This document shows, piece by piece, positions 7,159-16,342 of a DNA stretch of 64,000 nt. The DNA comes from QZLE01 sp033852135 (GTDB lineage Bacteria > Pseudomonadota > Gammaproteobacteria > QZLD01). Location: assembly GCA_033852135.1 (NCBI GenBank), contig JAWSVB010000006.1, positions 1-64,000 on the forward strand, read 5' to 3'. The notes under the pieces are model-generated. The model made no database searches and had not been told where the DNA came from. It saw only the letters and a list, made by a program, of their open reading frames with translations. A program made the position numbers and the translations under genes. Each line of letters starts with the position of its first letter. Positions within the stretch are counted from its first letter, which is position 1.

Positions 7159-8592
7159 CTAACCAGCCAACTTCTGCTTCAATAACTGATTAACCTGTGC
7201 TGGATCTGCTTGCCCTTTGGTGGCCTTCATAACCTGACCAACAAAGAAGCCAAATACCTTCTCTTTACCGGAGCGGTACTGCTCAACCTGACCTTGGTTA
7301 TTAGCAATGATCCCGTCGATAATCGGTTCAATCTCCGATGCATCCGCTGGTTTCCAACCATACTTTTCTACGATCTCACCTGCAGTGCCTTCACCTTTCC
7401 ACATCGCCTCAAATACTTTTTTGGCGATTTTGCTGGTTACCGACTTATCTTTGATCTTTTTCACCAAACCACCGAGAAGCTCTGGCGTTACTGGAGATTG
7501 CTCCAGATCCATATCTTCACGATTTAGGCTTGCTTGCAACTCGCCCATGATCCAGTTGGCGCACAGCTTGCCTTCACCGCCAGATGCTTCAACCGCATTT
7601 TCAAAGTAAGAAGCACTTTCAACACTAGAGGAGAGGAGGCTGGCATCGTAGGATCCAAGCTCAAACTGCTGCATAAAGCGGGCTTTTTTCTCCGCAGGTA
7701 GCTCTGGCATTGCATCTTTAATCTGCGCTACCACTTCATCCGATATCACTACAGGCAATAGATCTGGGCATGGGAAGTAACGATAGTCATTAGCTTCCTC
7801 TTTGCTACGCATTGAGCGGGTATCATTTTTATCTGAATCGTACAGACGTGTTTCCTGCACAACTGTGCCACCCGCTTCAATTAGGTCGATCTGACGCTCA
7901 ACCTCAACGTTGATCGCCTTCTCGATAAACTTAAATGAGTTAAGATTTTTGATCTCGGCACGGGTACCGTACTCTTGCTGACCTTTTGGTCTTACCGATA
8001 CGTTAGCATCACAACGGAAGGAGCCTTCCTGCATATTGCCATCACTGATTCCAAGATAACGCACCAGCGAATGGATTTGGCGCATATAGGCTACGGCCTC
8101 TTTGGCGCTGCGCATATCTGGCTCAGACACAATCTCTAGCAATGGAGTTCCGGCACGATTAAGATCAATCCCGGTCATACCGGCAAAATCTTCATGCAGT
8201 GATTTTCCTGCATCCTCTTCCATATGTGCACGGGTAATTCCAACCACCTTGGTGGTATTCTCATCTACCTGAATCTCAATATCACCTTTACCAACGATTG
8301 GTTTTTCAAACTGGCTTGTTTGATAACCTTTGGGTAGATCAGGGTAGAAATAGTTTTTACGCGCAAATATCGAGCGTTGTTCAATCTCACAGCCACAGGC
8401 AAGGCCAAACTTAATCGCCATTTTGGCGGCTTCGCCATTAAACACTGGCAACACACCTGGCAGACCTAAATCTACTGCGCATGCCTGAGTATTCGGCTCA
8501 GCACCAAAAGCAGTTGATGCACCCGAGAATATCTTACTTTTAGTTGCCAGCTGTACATGGATCTCTAGACCAATTACTACTTCCCATTCCAT
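7159..8592 (-). CDS. gatB: Asp/Glu-tRNA amidotransferase subunit B
   Basis: 477 residues. It starts MEWEVVIGLEIHVQL, the family hallmark, followed by the GatB/PET112 signature region DLPKGYQTSQFEKPI and the kinase-like ATP/amide-transfer domain (LHEDFAGMTGIDLNRAGTPLLEIVSEPD). The C-terminal YqeY-like tRNA-binding domain includes WIMGELQASLNRE and ends VMKATKGQADPAQVNQLLKQKL. With GatA and GatC it converts Glu-tRNA(Gln) and/or Asp-tRNA(Asn) to the amidated forms. It is one base from gatA in the gatC-gatA-gatB operon. Confidence 0.97.
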   Translation of the reverse strand: MEWEVVIGLEIHVQLATKSKIFSGASTAFGAEPNTQACAVDLGLPGVLPVFNGEAAKMAIKFGLACGCEIEQRSIFARKNYFYPDLPKGYQTSQFEKPIVGKGDIEIQVDENTTKVVGITRAHMEEDAGKSLHEDFAGMTGIDLNRAGTPLLEIVSEPDMRSAKEAVAYMRQIHSLVRYLGISDGNMQEGSFRCDANVSVRPKGQQEYGTRAEIKNLNSFKFIEKAINVEVERQIDLIEAGGTVVQETRLYDSDKNDTRSMRSKEEANDYRYFPCPDLLPVVISDEVVAQIKDAMPELPAEKKARFMQQFELGSYDASLLSSSVESASYFENAVEASGGEGKLCANWIMGELQASLNREDMDLEQSPVTPELLGGLVKKIKDKSVTSKIAKKVFEAMWKGEGTAGEIVEKYGWKPADASEIEPIIDGIIANNQGQVEQYRSGKEKVFGFFVGQVMKATKGQADPAQVNQLLKQKLAG

Positions 8593-8593
8593 C

Positions 8594-10045
8594 TTAGAAT
8601 CCCTCCGGCATTTGCTGGTGCCAATCGGTCACCTGTTGATATTTATGTGCTGCATTCAGAAGTTTGGACTCATCAAAATAATTGCCCATAAGCTGCAATC
8701 CAACTGGCTTACCTTGAGCCATTCCAGCAGGGATCGACATAGCTGGAATACCTGCAAGATTCACCGCAATGGTATAGATATCAGACATATACATGGTGAT
8801 TGGATCATCAGTTTTAGCGCCAATCCCAAATGCTGTGGTTGGCGATGTTGGACCCAGTATCAGGTCTACATCTGCAAACGCCTTTTTAAAATCATCACTA
8901 ATAAGACGGCGGGTTCTTTGCGCCTTTAGATAATATGCATCGTAGTATCCAGCAGATAGGGCATAGGCTCCAATCAGGATACGGCGCTTAACCTCTTCGC
9001 CAAAACCTTCACCACGCGATCTTTTGTACATATCTTCCAGATCTTTTGGATCTTCACAGCGATGACCAAAACGTGCGCCATCAAAGCGGGATAGGTTAGA
9101 GGAACACTCAGCCGGAGCAACTACATAATATGCCGGAACTGACAGATGAGTATTTGGCAGGCTAATCTCAACAAACTCAGCACCTAACTTTTTATACTCT
9201 TCAATTGCTGCATCGATAACTTTGGCAACCTCAGCATCCAGACCCTCTTCAAAGTATTCCTTTGGCAGGCCAATCTTGACCCCTTCTAAAGAGTTATCAA
9301 GAGTTGCACTATACTGCGGTACATCTTTTTCTGCTGAAGTTGAATCTTTAGGATCAAATCCAGCCATCACTTCTAACATCAAAGCTAGATCTTCTGCACT
9401 TTGTGCCATTGGACCACCTTGGTCCAGGCTAGATGCATAGGCGATCATGCCATAACGTGATACACGACCATAGGTTGGCTTGATACCGGAGATACCACAA
9501 AAAGAAGCTGGCTGACGAATAGAACCACCGGTATCTGTTCCCGTAGCTGCTGCAGCCATACGCGCTGCCACAACTGCTGCTGAACCACCAGATGAACCAC
9601 CCGGCACACAGCTTAGATCCCACGGGTTTTTCACGGCACCATAAAAACTGTTCTCATTAGATGAGCCCATCGCAAACTCATCCATATTTGCTTTACCCAA
9701 AGTTACTGCGCCAGCTGCATTGAACTTCTCGATAACGGTTGCATTATATGGAGCGATAAAATTGTCCAGCATCTTTGAACCGCAACTGGTCTTGTAGCCA
9801 TCTGTACAGAAAATATCTTTATGAGCTAAAGGGATCCCAGTTAGGGCTTGTCCATTACCAGCTGCAATCATGGCATCAGCTTCTTGAGCCTGTTTAAGAG
9901 CTAGGTCTTCGGTGATAGTGATATATGCATTGGTTGATTCATTGAATTTTTTTGCGCGCGCTAAAAACTCCTGAGTCATCTCAACACTTGATACCTCTTT
10001 AGCCTGCAGTGCTGCTGATAGTTGTGCTAATGTTTTTTTATACAT
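8594..10045 (-). CDS. gatA: Asp/Glu-tRNA amidotransferase subunit A
   Basis: About 483 residues from MYKKTLAQL, which matches how family members begin; GTG or ATG starts 12-15 bases upstream are possible. This is an amidase-signature enzyme. The catalytic Lys lies in GIPLAHKDIF, the glycine/serine-rich signature is PGGSSGGSAA, and the second Ser lies in TGTDTGGSIRQPASFCG, giving a Ser-cisSer-Lys triad. It hydrolyses glutamine and channels ammonia to GatB. It follows gatC by 11 bases, with the upstream stop TGA overlapping the alternative ATG. Confidence 0.97.
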   Translation of the reverse strand: MYKKTLAQLSAALQAKEVSSVEMTQEFLARAKKFNESTNAYITITEDLALKQAQEADAMIAAGNGQALTGIPLAHKDIFCTDGYKTSCGSKMLDNFIAPYNATVIEKFNAAGAVTLGKANMDEFAMGSSNENSFYGAVKNPWDLSCVPGGSSGGSAAVVAARMAAAATGTDTGGSIRQPASFCGISGIKPTYGRVSRYGMIAYASSLDQGGPMAQSAEDLALMLEVMAGFDPKDSTSAEKDVPQYSATLDNSLEGVKIGLPKEYFEEGLDAEVAKVIDAAIEEYKKLGAEFVEISLPNTHLSVPAYYVVAPAECSSNLSRFDGARFGHRCEDPKDLEDMYKRSRGEGFGEEVKRRILIGAYALSAGYYDAYYLKAQRTRRLISDDFKKAFADVDLILGPTSPTTAFGIGAKTDDPITMYMSDIYTIAVNLAGIPAMSIPAGMAQGKPVGLQLMGNYFDESKLLNAAHKYQQVTDWHQQMPEGF

Positions 10046-10056
10046 ACCTGTTCCCA

Positions 10057-10344
10057 TCACTCAATTACTTTTGGTACTAAAAATAGACCGGCTTCCACTT
10101 TTGGCGCCACTGCCTGAAGTTTTTCGCGCTGATTTTCTTCGGTCACCTCATCTACCCTTAGCCTTTGCGCCATATCCAGCGGGTGCGCCATTGGCTCAAT
10201 TCCATCAGTATCAGCCTGATTCAGCTGATCTACAAAATCGAGTATCTTGGAAAGATTTTTTGCGTAATCTGGAATATCTGCGTCATCAATTGCTACACGA
10301 GCAAGGTGCGCTATATTTTTTACATCATCTGCTTGCAGAGACAT
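10057..10344 (-). CDS. gatC: Asp/Glu-tRNA amidotransferase subunit C
   Basis: 95 residues, usual size. It contains VKNIAHLARVAIDD, the central ILDFVDQLNQADTDGIEPMAHP and the C-terminal LRVDEVTE, all conserved GatC segments. It wraps GatA and GatB and stabilises the complex. First gene of gatCAB, transcribed divergently from mreB. Confidence 0.96.
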   Translation of the reverse strand: MSLQADDVKNIAHLARVAIDDADIPDYAKNLSKILDFVDQLNQADTDGIEPMAHPLDMAQRLRVDEVTEENQREKLQAVAPKVEAGLFLVPKVIE

Positions 10345-10716
10345 CTCTAATTCTCCATCTCTATATGGATAAAAATTGGCAGCTGTAAATAGATACTGCT
10401 CACAGCTGCTAGTTGAATTCTTGCCGGATTAACTATTCTTTAACAGAAATATCCCGGTGCAGATGAAACTTACCATATCCAAGATATTTCATAAAACCCA
10501 AATCACCCATACTTGATGTTTTTTTATCTGATAATGCAATTTACAGGTACATTTATTCATTATTCTGTAACAAAATATCCTATATTTATCGTACCAAGTG
10601 GAATAAATGCTACCTCGACACTGTATGGATGAAAAAATAATCGCTTGCCGATAATGGCTGCCATTGCTAAAGTACGTCGATTAACCTTAATTCAGGGATC
10701 ATGAGGAAAAGAAGGT
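10345..10716. promoter_or_regulatory. Divergent intergenic region gatC/mreB
   Basis: 372 bases without a gene, AT-rich. It must hold the promoters of gatCAB (minus) and mreB (plus). I could not assign convincing -35/-10 pairs by eye. mreB is preceded by GAGGAAAAGAAGGT, a usable ribosome site. Confidence 0.5.
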
Positions 10717-11757
10717 ATGATCTTCAAAAGAATTCGCGGAATGTTTTCAAACGATCTGTCCATTGATCTTGGCACAGCTAATACTCTTATCTACTGTCGT
10801 GGTCAAGGGATCGTATTAGATGAACCTTCCGTAGTTGCAATCAGACACGATGGTCGAGGAAAGAGCATCGCTGCTGTTGGTTCAGAAGCAAAACTTATGC
10901 TTGGCAGAACCCCAAATAACATCACAGCTGAGCGCCCAATGAAAGATGGCGTTATTGCTGACTTCACTAAAACTGAAAAGATGCTGCAGCACTTTATTCG
11001 CAAAGTGCATGAGAGCCGCTTTTTTGCTCCAAGTCCACGTGTATTAATATGTGTTCCTTGTGGTTCAACTCAAGTTGAAAGAAGAGCTATTAAAGAATCT
11101 GCTGCTGGTGCTGGCGCTCGTGAAGTGTTCCTAATCGAAGAGCCAATGGCTGCAGCGATAGGTGCATCTATGCCAGTTGAAGAGGCTCGCGGCTCCATGG
11201 TTTTGGATATTGGCGGCGGCACCTCTGAAGTTGCAGTACTTTCTCTTAACGGTATCGTTTATTCCGCTTCGGTAAGAATTGGTGGAGACCGTTTTGATGA
11301 GGCTATCATGGCCTATGTTCGTCGCAACTATGGAACGCTGATTGGTGAATCAACTGCTGAGAGAATTAAGCACGAGATTGGATCTGCATTCCCGCTAAGT
11401 GAAGTGAAAGAGATCGAGGTAAAAGGGCGTAATCTAGCTCAAGGTATTCCTCGTAGCTTCACCCTAAACAGCAACGAAATTCTCGAAGCGTTACAGGAGC
11501 CACTAACTGGCATTGTTGGCGCTGTAAAGACTGCTCTAGAGCAAACTCCACCTGAGCTAGGTGCTGATGTTGCTGAGCGCGGTATAGTATTAACTGGTGG
11601 CGGAGCATTACTACGTAATCTAGACAAGTTAATCATGGAAGAGACTGGTTTACCGGTTGTTATCGCTGATGACCCATTAACCTGTGTTGCCCGTGGTGGC
11701 GGTAGAGCTCTGGAATTAATGGAAGAACACGGCGCGGATATATTTGCTACTGAGTAG
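10717..11757 (+). CDS. mreB: Rod-shape actin homologue MreB
   Basis: 346 residues, standard length. Actin-fold nucleotide motifs are visible: phosphate-1 loop DLGTANTLIYCRG (about 17-29), phosphate-2 DIGGGTSEVAVLS (about 164-176) and adenosine motif GIVLTGGGALLRNLD (about 288-302). It forms membrane-associated filaments that direct the elongasome with MreC, MreD, RodA and PBP2, all encoded downstream. Rod or elongated cells are therefore expected. Confidence 0.98.
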   Translation: MIFKRIRGMFSNDLSIDLGTANTLIYCRGQGIVLDEPSVVAIRHDGRGKSIAAVGSEAKLMLGRTPNNITAERPMKDGVIADFTKTEKMLQHFIRKVHESRFFAPSPRVLICVPCGSTQVERRAIKESAAGAGAREVFLIEEPMAAAIGASMPVEEARGSMVLDIGGGTSEVAVLSLNGIVYSASVRIGGDRFDEAIMAYVRRNYGTLIGESTAERIKHEIGSAFPLSEVKEIEVKGRNLAQGIPRSFTLNSNEILEALQEPLTGIVGAVKTALEQTPPELGADVAERGIVLTGGGALLRNLDKLIMEETGLPVVIADDPLTCVARGGGRALELMEEHGADIFATE

Positions 11758-11767
11758 CTTTTTACTA

Positions 11768-11839
11768 GATATCCGCCTTCGCCGGTATGACATAAACAGC
11801 GGCAAACCACGTTATTCTCGCTTTCGCTGGAATAACGTG
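11768..11839. repeat. REP-like hairpins between mreB and mreC
   Basis: The first stretch contains CCGCCTTCGCCGGTATGAC. The second is a perfect 10-bp inverted repeat, CACGTTATTC (11808-11817) and GAATAACGTG (11830-11839), around TCGCTTTCGCTG. No T-run follows. It could act as an mRNA-stabilising or attenuating hairpin that sets MreB above MreC levels; this is inference. Confidence 0.6.
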
Positions 11840-11909
11840 AATTTAAAGGATTAAACCGAGGTAATACCTCCTGGCTTCGAAGCTGTAAATAAATCAGGGA
11901 GATTCGGCT

Positions 11910-12815
11910 ATCAAACGTATATTCAGTACAGGTCCTACCGTTACTGTTCGCTTAATCGTACTTGTCATAATCTCTTTGATTTTAATCACCTTGGATCACA
12001 AAAGAAACGCATTTGACTTTTTGCGCTCATCGTTAAGCCTTGGCGTATATCCAATTCAGCAAATCGTAAACATCCCATCTGCAGCTAGCGATTATCTTTC
12101 AGAAAACTTAGTCTCACGCGGCACTCTTGTGGATCGCATCCAGGAGTTACAACGAGAAAACACCCTAAGCAAAGCACGCCTACTAAAACTCGAAGCATTA
12201 GAACATGAGAACATCCGCTTACGCGCACTTTTAGATTCATCCTTCGAGGTTGGTGAAAGGGTATCAATCGCAGAGATCATCCGTGTAGATATGGACCCAT
12301 ATAAACACCACGTATTGATCAACAAAGGCAGCTGGGATAATGTTTTCCGACTACAGCCAATCCTTGATGCTAATGGAGTGTTAGGGCAAGTAGTACACAC
12401 CTCCCCGAAAACATCACAAGTTATATTAATATCCGATCCAGATCATGCAATTCCAGTACAACTTAATCGCAGCGGATTTCGTTCAATTGCATTAGGAACT
12501 GGAACCACTGGCAGACTAGAGTTGCCCTATATCCCAAACAACACAGATATAAAAATTGGGGATCTACTAATAACATCTGGTCTTGGCGGACGTTTTCCAT
12601 CTGGATACCCAGTCGCAACAGTAACCGAGATCATCACCAATCCCGGCAAACCATTTGCAACAGTTAGCGCTGAACCGACTGCAAAACTAGACCAAATTAA
12701 AGAGATACTTTTAGTATGGAGAGGCGGTCCCGAAAAAAACTCACCTCAATTTAATTACGATTATCAAAATAGCAGCAATCAAACTGATAATGGTAAACAG
12801 AGCGGAGGGAAATAA
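11910..12815 (+). CDS. mreC: Rod-shape-determining protein MreC, apparent ATC start
   Basis: 301 residues if translation begins at ATC 11910: then IKRIFSTGPTVTVRLIVLVI aligns with the MKxIFxxGPS start of MreC, and GGAG lies 8 bases upstream. After the in-frame stop at 11886 there is no ATG, GTG or TTG until a TTG at 11976, which would remove the start of the membrane anchor. The protein has one N-terminal TM helix (about residues 12-30), a coiled coil (about 70-105, LQRENTLSKARLLKLEALEHENIRLRALL) and the two-barrel periplasmic domain. It connects MreB to PBP2/RodA. The family assignment is firm; the start codon is the oddity. Confidence 0.93.
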   Translation: MKRIFSTGPTVTVRLIVLVIISLILITLDHKRNAFDFLRSSLSLGVYPIQQIVNIPSAASDYLSENLVSRGTLVDRIQELQRENTLSKARLLKLEALEHENIRLRALLDSSFEVGERVSIAEIIRVDMDPYKHHVLINKGSWDNVFRLQPILDANGVLGQVVHTSPKTSQVILISDPDHAIPVQLNRSGFRSIALGTGTTGRLELPYIPNNTDIKIGDLLITSGLGGRFPSGYPVATVTEIITNPGKPFATVSAEPTAKLDQIKEILLVWRGGPEKNSPQFNYDYQNSSNQTDNGKQSGGK

Positions 12816-13304
12816 ATGAGCATTATAAGACATCAATCTGGCTGGGTTATTCTTGCTACAATTGTCGCTGCATTTATTCTATTGATTGTCCCTATACCTG
12901 AAACGCTTGAATATGCACGCCCAGAATTTGCTTTACTAGCAGTTATCTACTGGTGCCTAGCTATTCCTGAACGTGTTGGAATATTTTCAGCATGGATGGT
13001 TGGGCTATTACAGGATGCACTGCAAGGAACAATGATTGGGTTACATGCTCTTACATTCACCCTGATTGTATATATTGTAGTCAAATTTTATCACCGTATC
13101 CGCGTCTCACCCATTTGGAGCCAATGCCTAACTATTTTATTCTTGCTAGGTTTACACCAATTACTATTCCGCTGGATCTACGGTTTTACCGGAAGATCTG
13201 TTGGTGATTTATATTACTGGTCAGCATCACTATCTGGTGCAATTTTGTGGCCCTTCCTTTTTGCATCTCTACGCTTTTTACGCCGCCAGTTTAGCGTGAG
13301 TTAA
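12816..13304 (+). CDS. mreD: Rod-shape-determining protein MreD
   Basis: 162 residues, an integral membrane protein of about five to six hydrophobic segments (for example VILATIVAAFILLIVPIP and FALLAVIYWCLAIP). It has the conserved WMVGLLQDALQGTMIGLHAL region. It starts directly at the end of mreC. Part of the elongasome that positions cell-wall synthesis. Confidence 0.95.
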   Translation: MSIIRHQSGWVILATIVAAFILLIVPIPETLEYARPEFALLAVIYWCLAIPERVGIFSAWMVGLLQDALQGTMIGLHALTFTLIVYIVVKFYHRIRVSPIWSQCLTILFLLGLHQLLFRWIYGFTGRSVGDLYYWSASLSGAILWPFLFASLRFLRRQFSVS

Positions 13305-13318
13305 GGTAAACAAAATCC

Positions 13319-15184
13319 GTGGACATTAAGGACAAATTCAAAGAAACCAGGCTCTTTACTAATCGCACCGTAATCGCTGTGATCGTTGTATTCATTATGC
13401 TGTGCACTCTTATTGCACAGATGGTTAATCTACAAATTGTTGAATACGATAAATACAGCACTAAATCGGTAAACAACCGTATCAAAATTGAACCTCAACC
13501 CCCGCGACGCGGGTTGATATATGATAGAAACGGTGTAATCCTTGCCGATAACACCCCATCATTTCAACTAACTTTAGTTCCGGAAGAGATTAAAAATGTA
13601 AAAGATACTACTTTACGTTTACGCAATATTGTTGAGATCTCTGAGGATGAACTAACCCGTTTTGAGAAATTGCTCAAAAATCTGCGCAGCAACAATCTAC
13701 ACCGCTTTGACCATATACCTATAAAATTCCAGCTCAGTGATAACGAAGTTGCTCGCTTTGCAATCAACCGCCACCTTTTTCCCGGAGTTTATGTTAAAGC
13801 TCACATTGCCCGACGCTACCCCCTTAAAGCTGTAGCATCACATATCGTTGGCTATGTTGGACGCATCAATGAGAGAGAACTAAAAACATTAGACTATTTT
13901 GACTATGCTGGATCAACCCACGTAGGTAAAACAGGAATTGAAAAATATTACGAAGATATACTGCACGGTGATGTTGGTGAAATTAAGGTGGAAAAGAATG
14001 TAAGCGGCAGATACATTCGCACCATTGAAGAGACACAGCCAAAACCTGGCAATGATGTCTATTTGACTATAGATTCAACCCTACAAATGGAGATAGAGAA
14101 GGCGTTTGGCATATACAGCGGTGCCGTGGTAGCTATTGAACCGAAATCAGGTGAGATTTTGGCCATGGTTAGCCAGCCTGGATATGATCTAAACCTGTTC
14201 GTAAACGGTATCTCCAGAAAAAAATATAAAGAGTTACAAGCAGATAAGATGCAGCCGCTATTTAATCGTCTCACTCGTGGCCAATACCCCCCCGGATCAA
14301 CGACCAAGCCTATGGTTGCACTCGCAGGATTACATTATGGAATTATCACTCCTGAGGATGAAATTTTTTGCCCGGGTCACTACTCTCTACCAAATGTAAG
14401 CCACAAATATCGCTGCTGGAAAAAATGGGGGCATGGCAAAGTAAATGTTAAATCTGCTATCGCGCAATCATGTGACGTTTACTTCTATGATCTTGCATAC
14501 AAGCTTGGAATTGATCGTATGTCGACATTCCTAGATAGATTTGGGCTCGGCAAAAGAACGGGCATCGACCTTCCAGGAGAAAAACCTGGAATACTCCCAT
14601 CCCGTGAGTGGAAAAGAAAAACCAAAAATGAACCGTGGTATCACGGTGAGACTTTAATATCTGGAATCGGCCAAGGATTCACCCTTACCACCCCTTTACA
14701 ACTTGCTGAGGCAACAGCCATTATCGCTAACCGAGGAAAATATGTTCAGCCACACCTGCTAAAAAAACATATAGATCCTGCAACAGATACCGAATCAGCA
14801 GTTAAAATAAAATCCAACGGCAAAACCATCACCGATGTAAAGCCTGAACATTGGGATATCATTATCGAATCTATGCATGAGGTGGTTCAAGGGAAAAAAG
14901 GTACTGCCCGCAAAATTGGCCTTGATGCTACCTATGAATTTGCTGGCAAAACGGGAACTGCACAGGTATTCGGTGTCAAACAGGATGAAGAAGCTAAAGA
15001 CAATGAAGAGCTGGCGTTTGAACTGCGTGATCATGCGCTATTTATCGCATTTGCTCCAATCGAAGATCCTAAAATTGCTGTCGCTGTAATCGTTGAGCAT
15101 GGCGGCGGTGGTAGCTCAGTAGCAGCTCCCGTTGCACGCATAGTGCTAGATAAATACATGCTAGGAGTAAATGGTGCTAAATAA
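13319..15184 (+). CDS. mrdA: Penicillin-binding protein 2, elongation transpeptidase
   Basis: 621 residues with a GTG start. An N-terminal TM anchor (about 17-38) precedes the dimerisation/pedestal domain starting PPRRGLIYDRNGVILADN. Transpeptidase motifs are SxxK in GSTTKPMVALAG (Ser about residue 329), SxN as SCD in IAQSCDVYFYD, and KTGTAQVFG. It crosslinks peptidoglycan of the side wall with RodA as glycosyltransferase partner. It overlaps rodA by 14 bases. Confidence 0.97.
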   Translation: MDIKDKFKETRLFTNRTVIAVIVVFIMLCTLIAQMVNLQIVEYDKYSTKSVNNRIKIEPQPPRRGLIYDRNGVILADNTPSFQLTLVPEEIKNVKDTTLRLRNIVEISEDELTRFEKLLKNLRSNNLHRFDHIPIKFQLSDNEVARFAINRHLFPGVYVKAHIARRYPLKAVASHIVGYVGRINERELKTLDYFDYAGSTHVGKTGIEKYYEDILHGDVGEIKVEKNVSGRYIRTIEETQPKPGNDVYLTIDSTLQMEIEKAFGIYSGAVVAIEPKSGEILAMVSQPGYDLNLFVNGISRKKYKELQADKMQPLFNRLTRGQYPPGSTTKPMVALAGLHYGIITPEDEIFCPGHYSLPNVSHKYRCWKKWGHGKVNVKSAIAQSCDVYFYDLAYKLGIDRMSTFLDRFGLGKRTGIDLPGEKPGILPSREWKRKTKNEPWYHGETLISGIGQGFTLTTPLQLAEATAIIANRGKYVQPHLLKKHIDPATDTESAVKIKSNGKTITDVKPEHWDIIIESMHEVVQGKKGTARKIGLDATYEFAGKTGTAQVFGVKQDEEAKDNEELAFELRDHALFIAFAPIEDPKIAVAVIVEHGGGGSSVAAPVARIVLDKYMLGVNGAK

Positions 15185-16313
15185 TTATCAGGCTCCGCAG
15201 CTCAAAGGGGCGCAGATCCGCCAACTAAGCTTTATTGAAAAGAGATTGCATCTTGATACCCTGTTACTACTGGGGTTACTGATAATGTCATCAATTGGTC
15301 TTGTGGTGCTCTATAGCTCAGGCAACCAAAATTTAGGGCTGATTTATAAACAACTAGTGCGAATGGGTATTGCTTTTACCATCATGATTGCCATTGCACG
15401 CATCCACCCAGATAGACTTTTACGCTGGGCTCCATGGTTTTATGGCGCTGGAATAATTTTATTACTTGCCGTATTAGTTGTTGGCACCAAAAGCAAAGGG
15501 GCCCAACGCTGGCTTAACTTTGGCTTATTCCGCTTTCAACCATCAGAGATCATGAAGCTAGCTGTGCCAATGATGGTGAGTTATTACTACTCTAGAAAAA
15601 ACCTACCACCATCATTTAAACAGATAATAATTGGTTCTTTAATAATCTTGATCCCTACAGGACTAATTGCCAAACAGCCCGACCTAGGAACCTCACTATT
15701 AATAGCAAGCTCCGGTTTCTTCGCCATCTATTTTGCAGGAATATCTTGGAAGCTATTACTCAGTGCAGCTGGAGCACTTGCCGCTGCTGCCCCAGCTTTT
15801 TGGATGTTTTTTATGCACGAATACCAAAAGCAGCGAGTACTTACCTTCCTTGATCCTGAAAAAGACCCAAGGGGAACTGGGTATCATATTATTCAGTCCA
15901 AAATTGCAATTGGATCTGGTGGCACCTACGGTAAGGGTTGGTTAAATGGTACCCAATCTCAGCTCGATTTTCTCCCCGAACGATCAACAGACTTTATTTT
16001 TAGCGCATTCAGTGAAGAGTTTGGACTGATAGGGATCTGCATCCTGCTCTTAATCTATTTTTTAATCATCGTGCGTGGGCTGTATATAGCAGCTCAAGCT
16101 CAGGACACATTCGCACGATTATTGTGTGGCAGCCTGATGCTTACGTTTTTTGTATATATTTTTGTAAATATCGGAATGGTTTCTGGGTTACTTCCAGTAG
16201 TTGGACTGCCATTACCTTTAGTTAGCTATGGTGGAACTTCAATGGTGACCATTATGGCAGGATTCGGTATCATGATGTCGATACATACTCACAGAAAGCT
16301 TTATTCTTCCTAA
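15171..16313 (+). CDS. rodA: Peptidoglycan glycosyltransferase RodA (SEDS)
   Basis: 380 residues, about ten TM helices. SEDS-family landmarks are GSKGAQRWLNFGLFRFQPSEIMKLAVPMMV, KQPDLGTSLLI, the catalytic-loop region FLPERSTDFIFSAFSEEFGLIG (the Asp of STDFIF corresponds to the essential acidic residue) and the C-terminal GLPLPLVSYGGTSM. It polymerises lipid II with PBP2. AGGAG precedes the ATG, which lies within the end of mrdA. Confidence 0.97.
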   Translation: MVLNNYQAPQLKGAQIRQLSFIEKRLHLDTLLLLGLLIMSSIGLVVLYSSGNQNLGLIYKQLVRMGIAFTIMIAIARIHPDRLLRWAPWFYGAGIILLLAVLVVGTKSKGAQRWLNFGLFRFQPSEIMKLAVPMMVSYYYSRKNLPPSFKQIIIGSLIILIPTGLIAKQPDLGTSLLIASSGFFAIYFAGISWKLLLSAAGALAAAAPAFWMFFMHEYQKQRVLTFLDPEKDPRGTGYHIIQSKIAIGSGGTYGKGWLNGTQSQLDFLPERSTDFIFSAFSEEFGLIGICILLLIYFLIIVRGLYIAAQAQDTFARLLCGSLMLTFFVYIFVNIGMVSGLLPVVGLPLPLVSYGGTSMVTIMAGFGIMMSIHTHRKLYSS

Positions 16314-16342
16314 ATCATGATTAGGGAAACGGGGTGTTAAAA

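Noticed and set aside
11976..12815. mreC starting at the TTG
   Set aside because: It would remove the conserved IFSTGP N-terminus and part of the membrane helix and has no Shine-Dalgarno, unlike the ATC at 11910.
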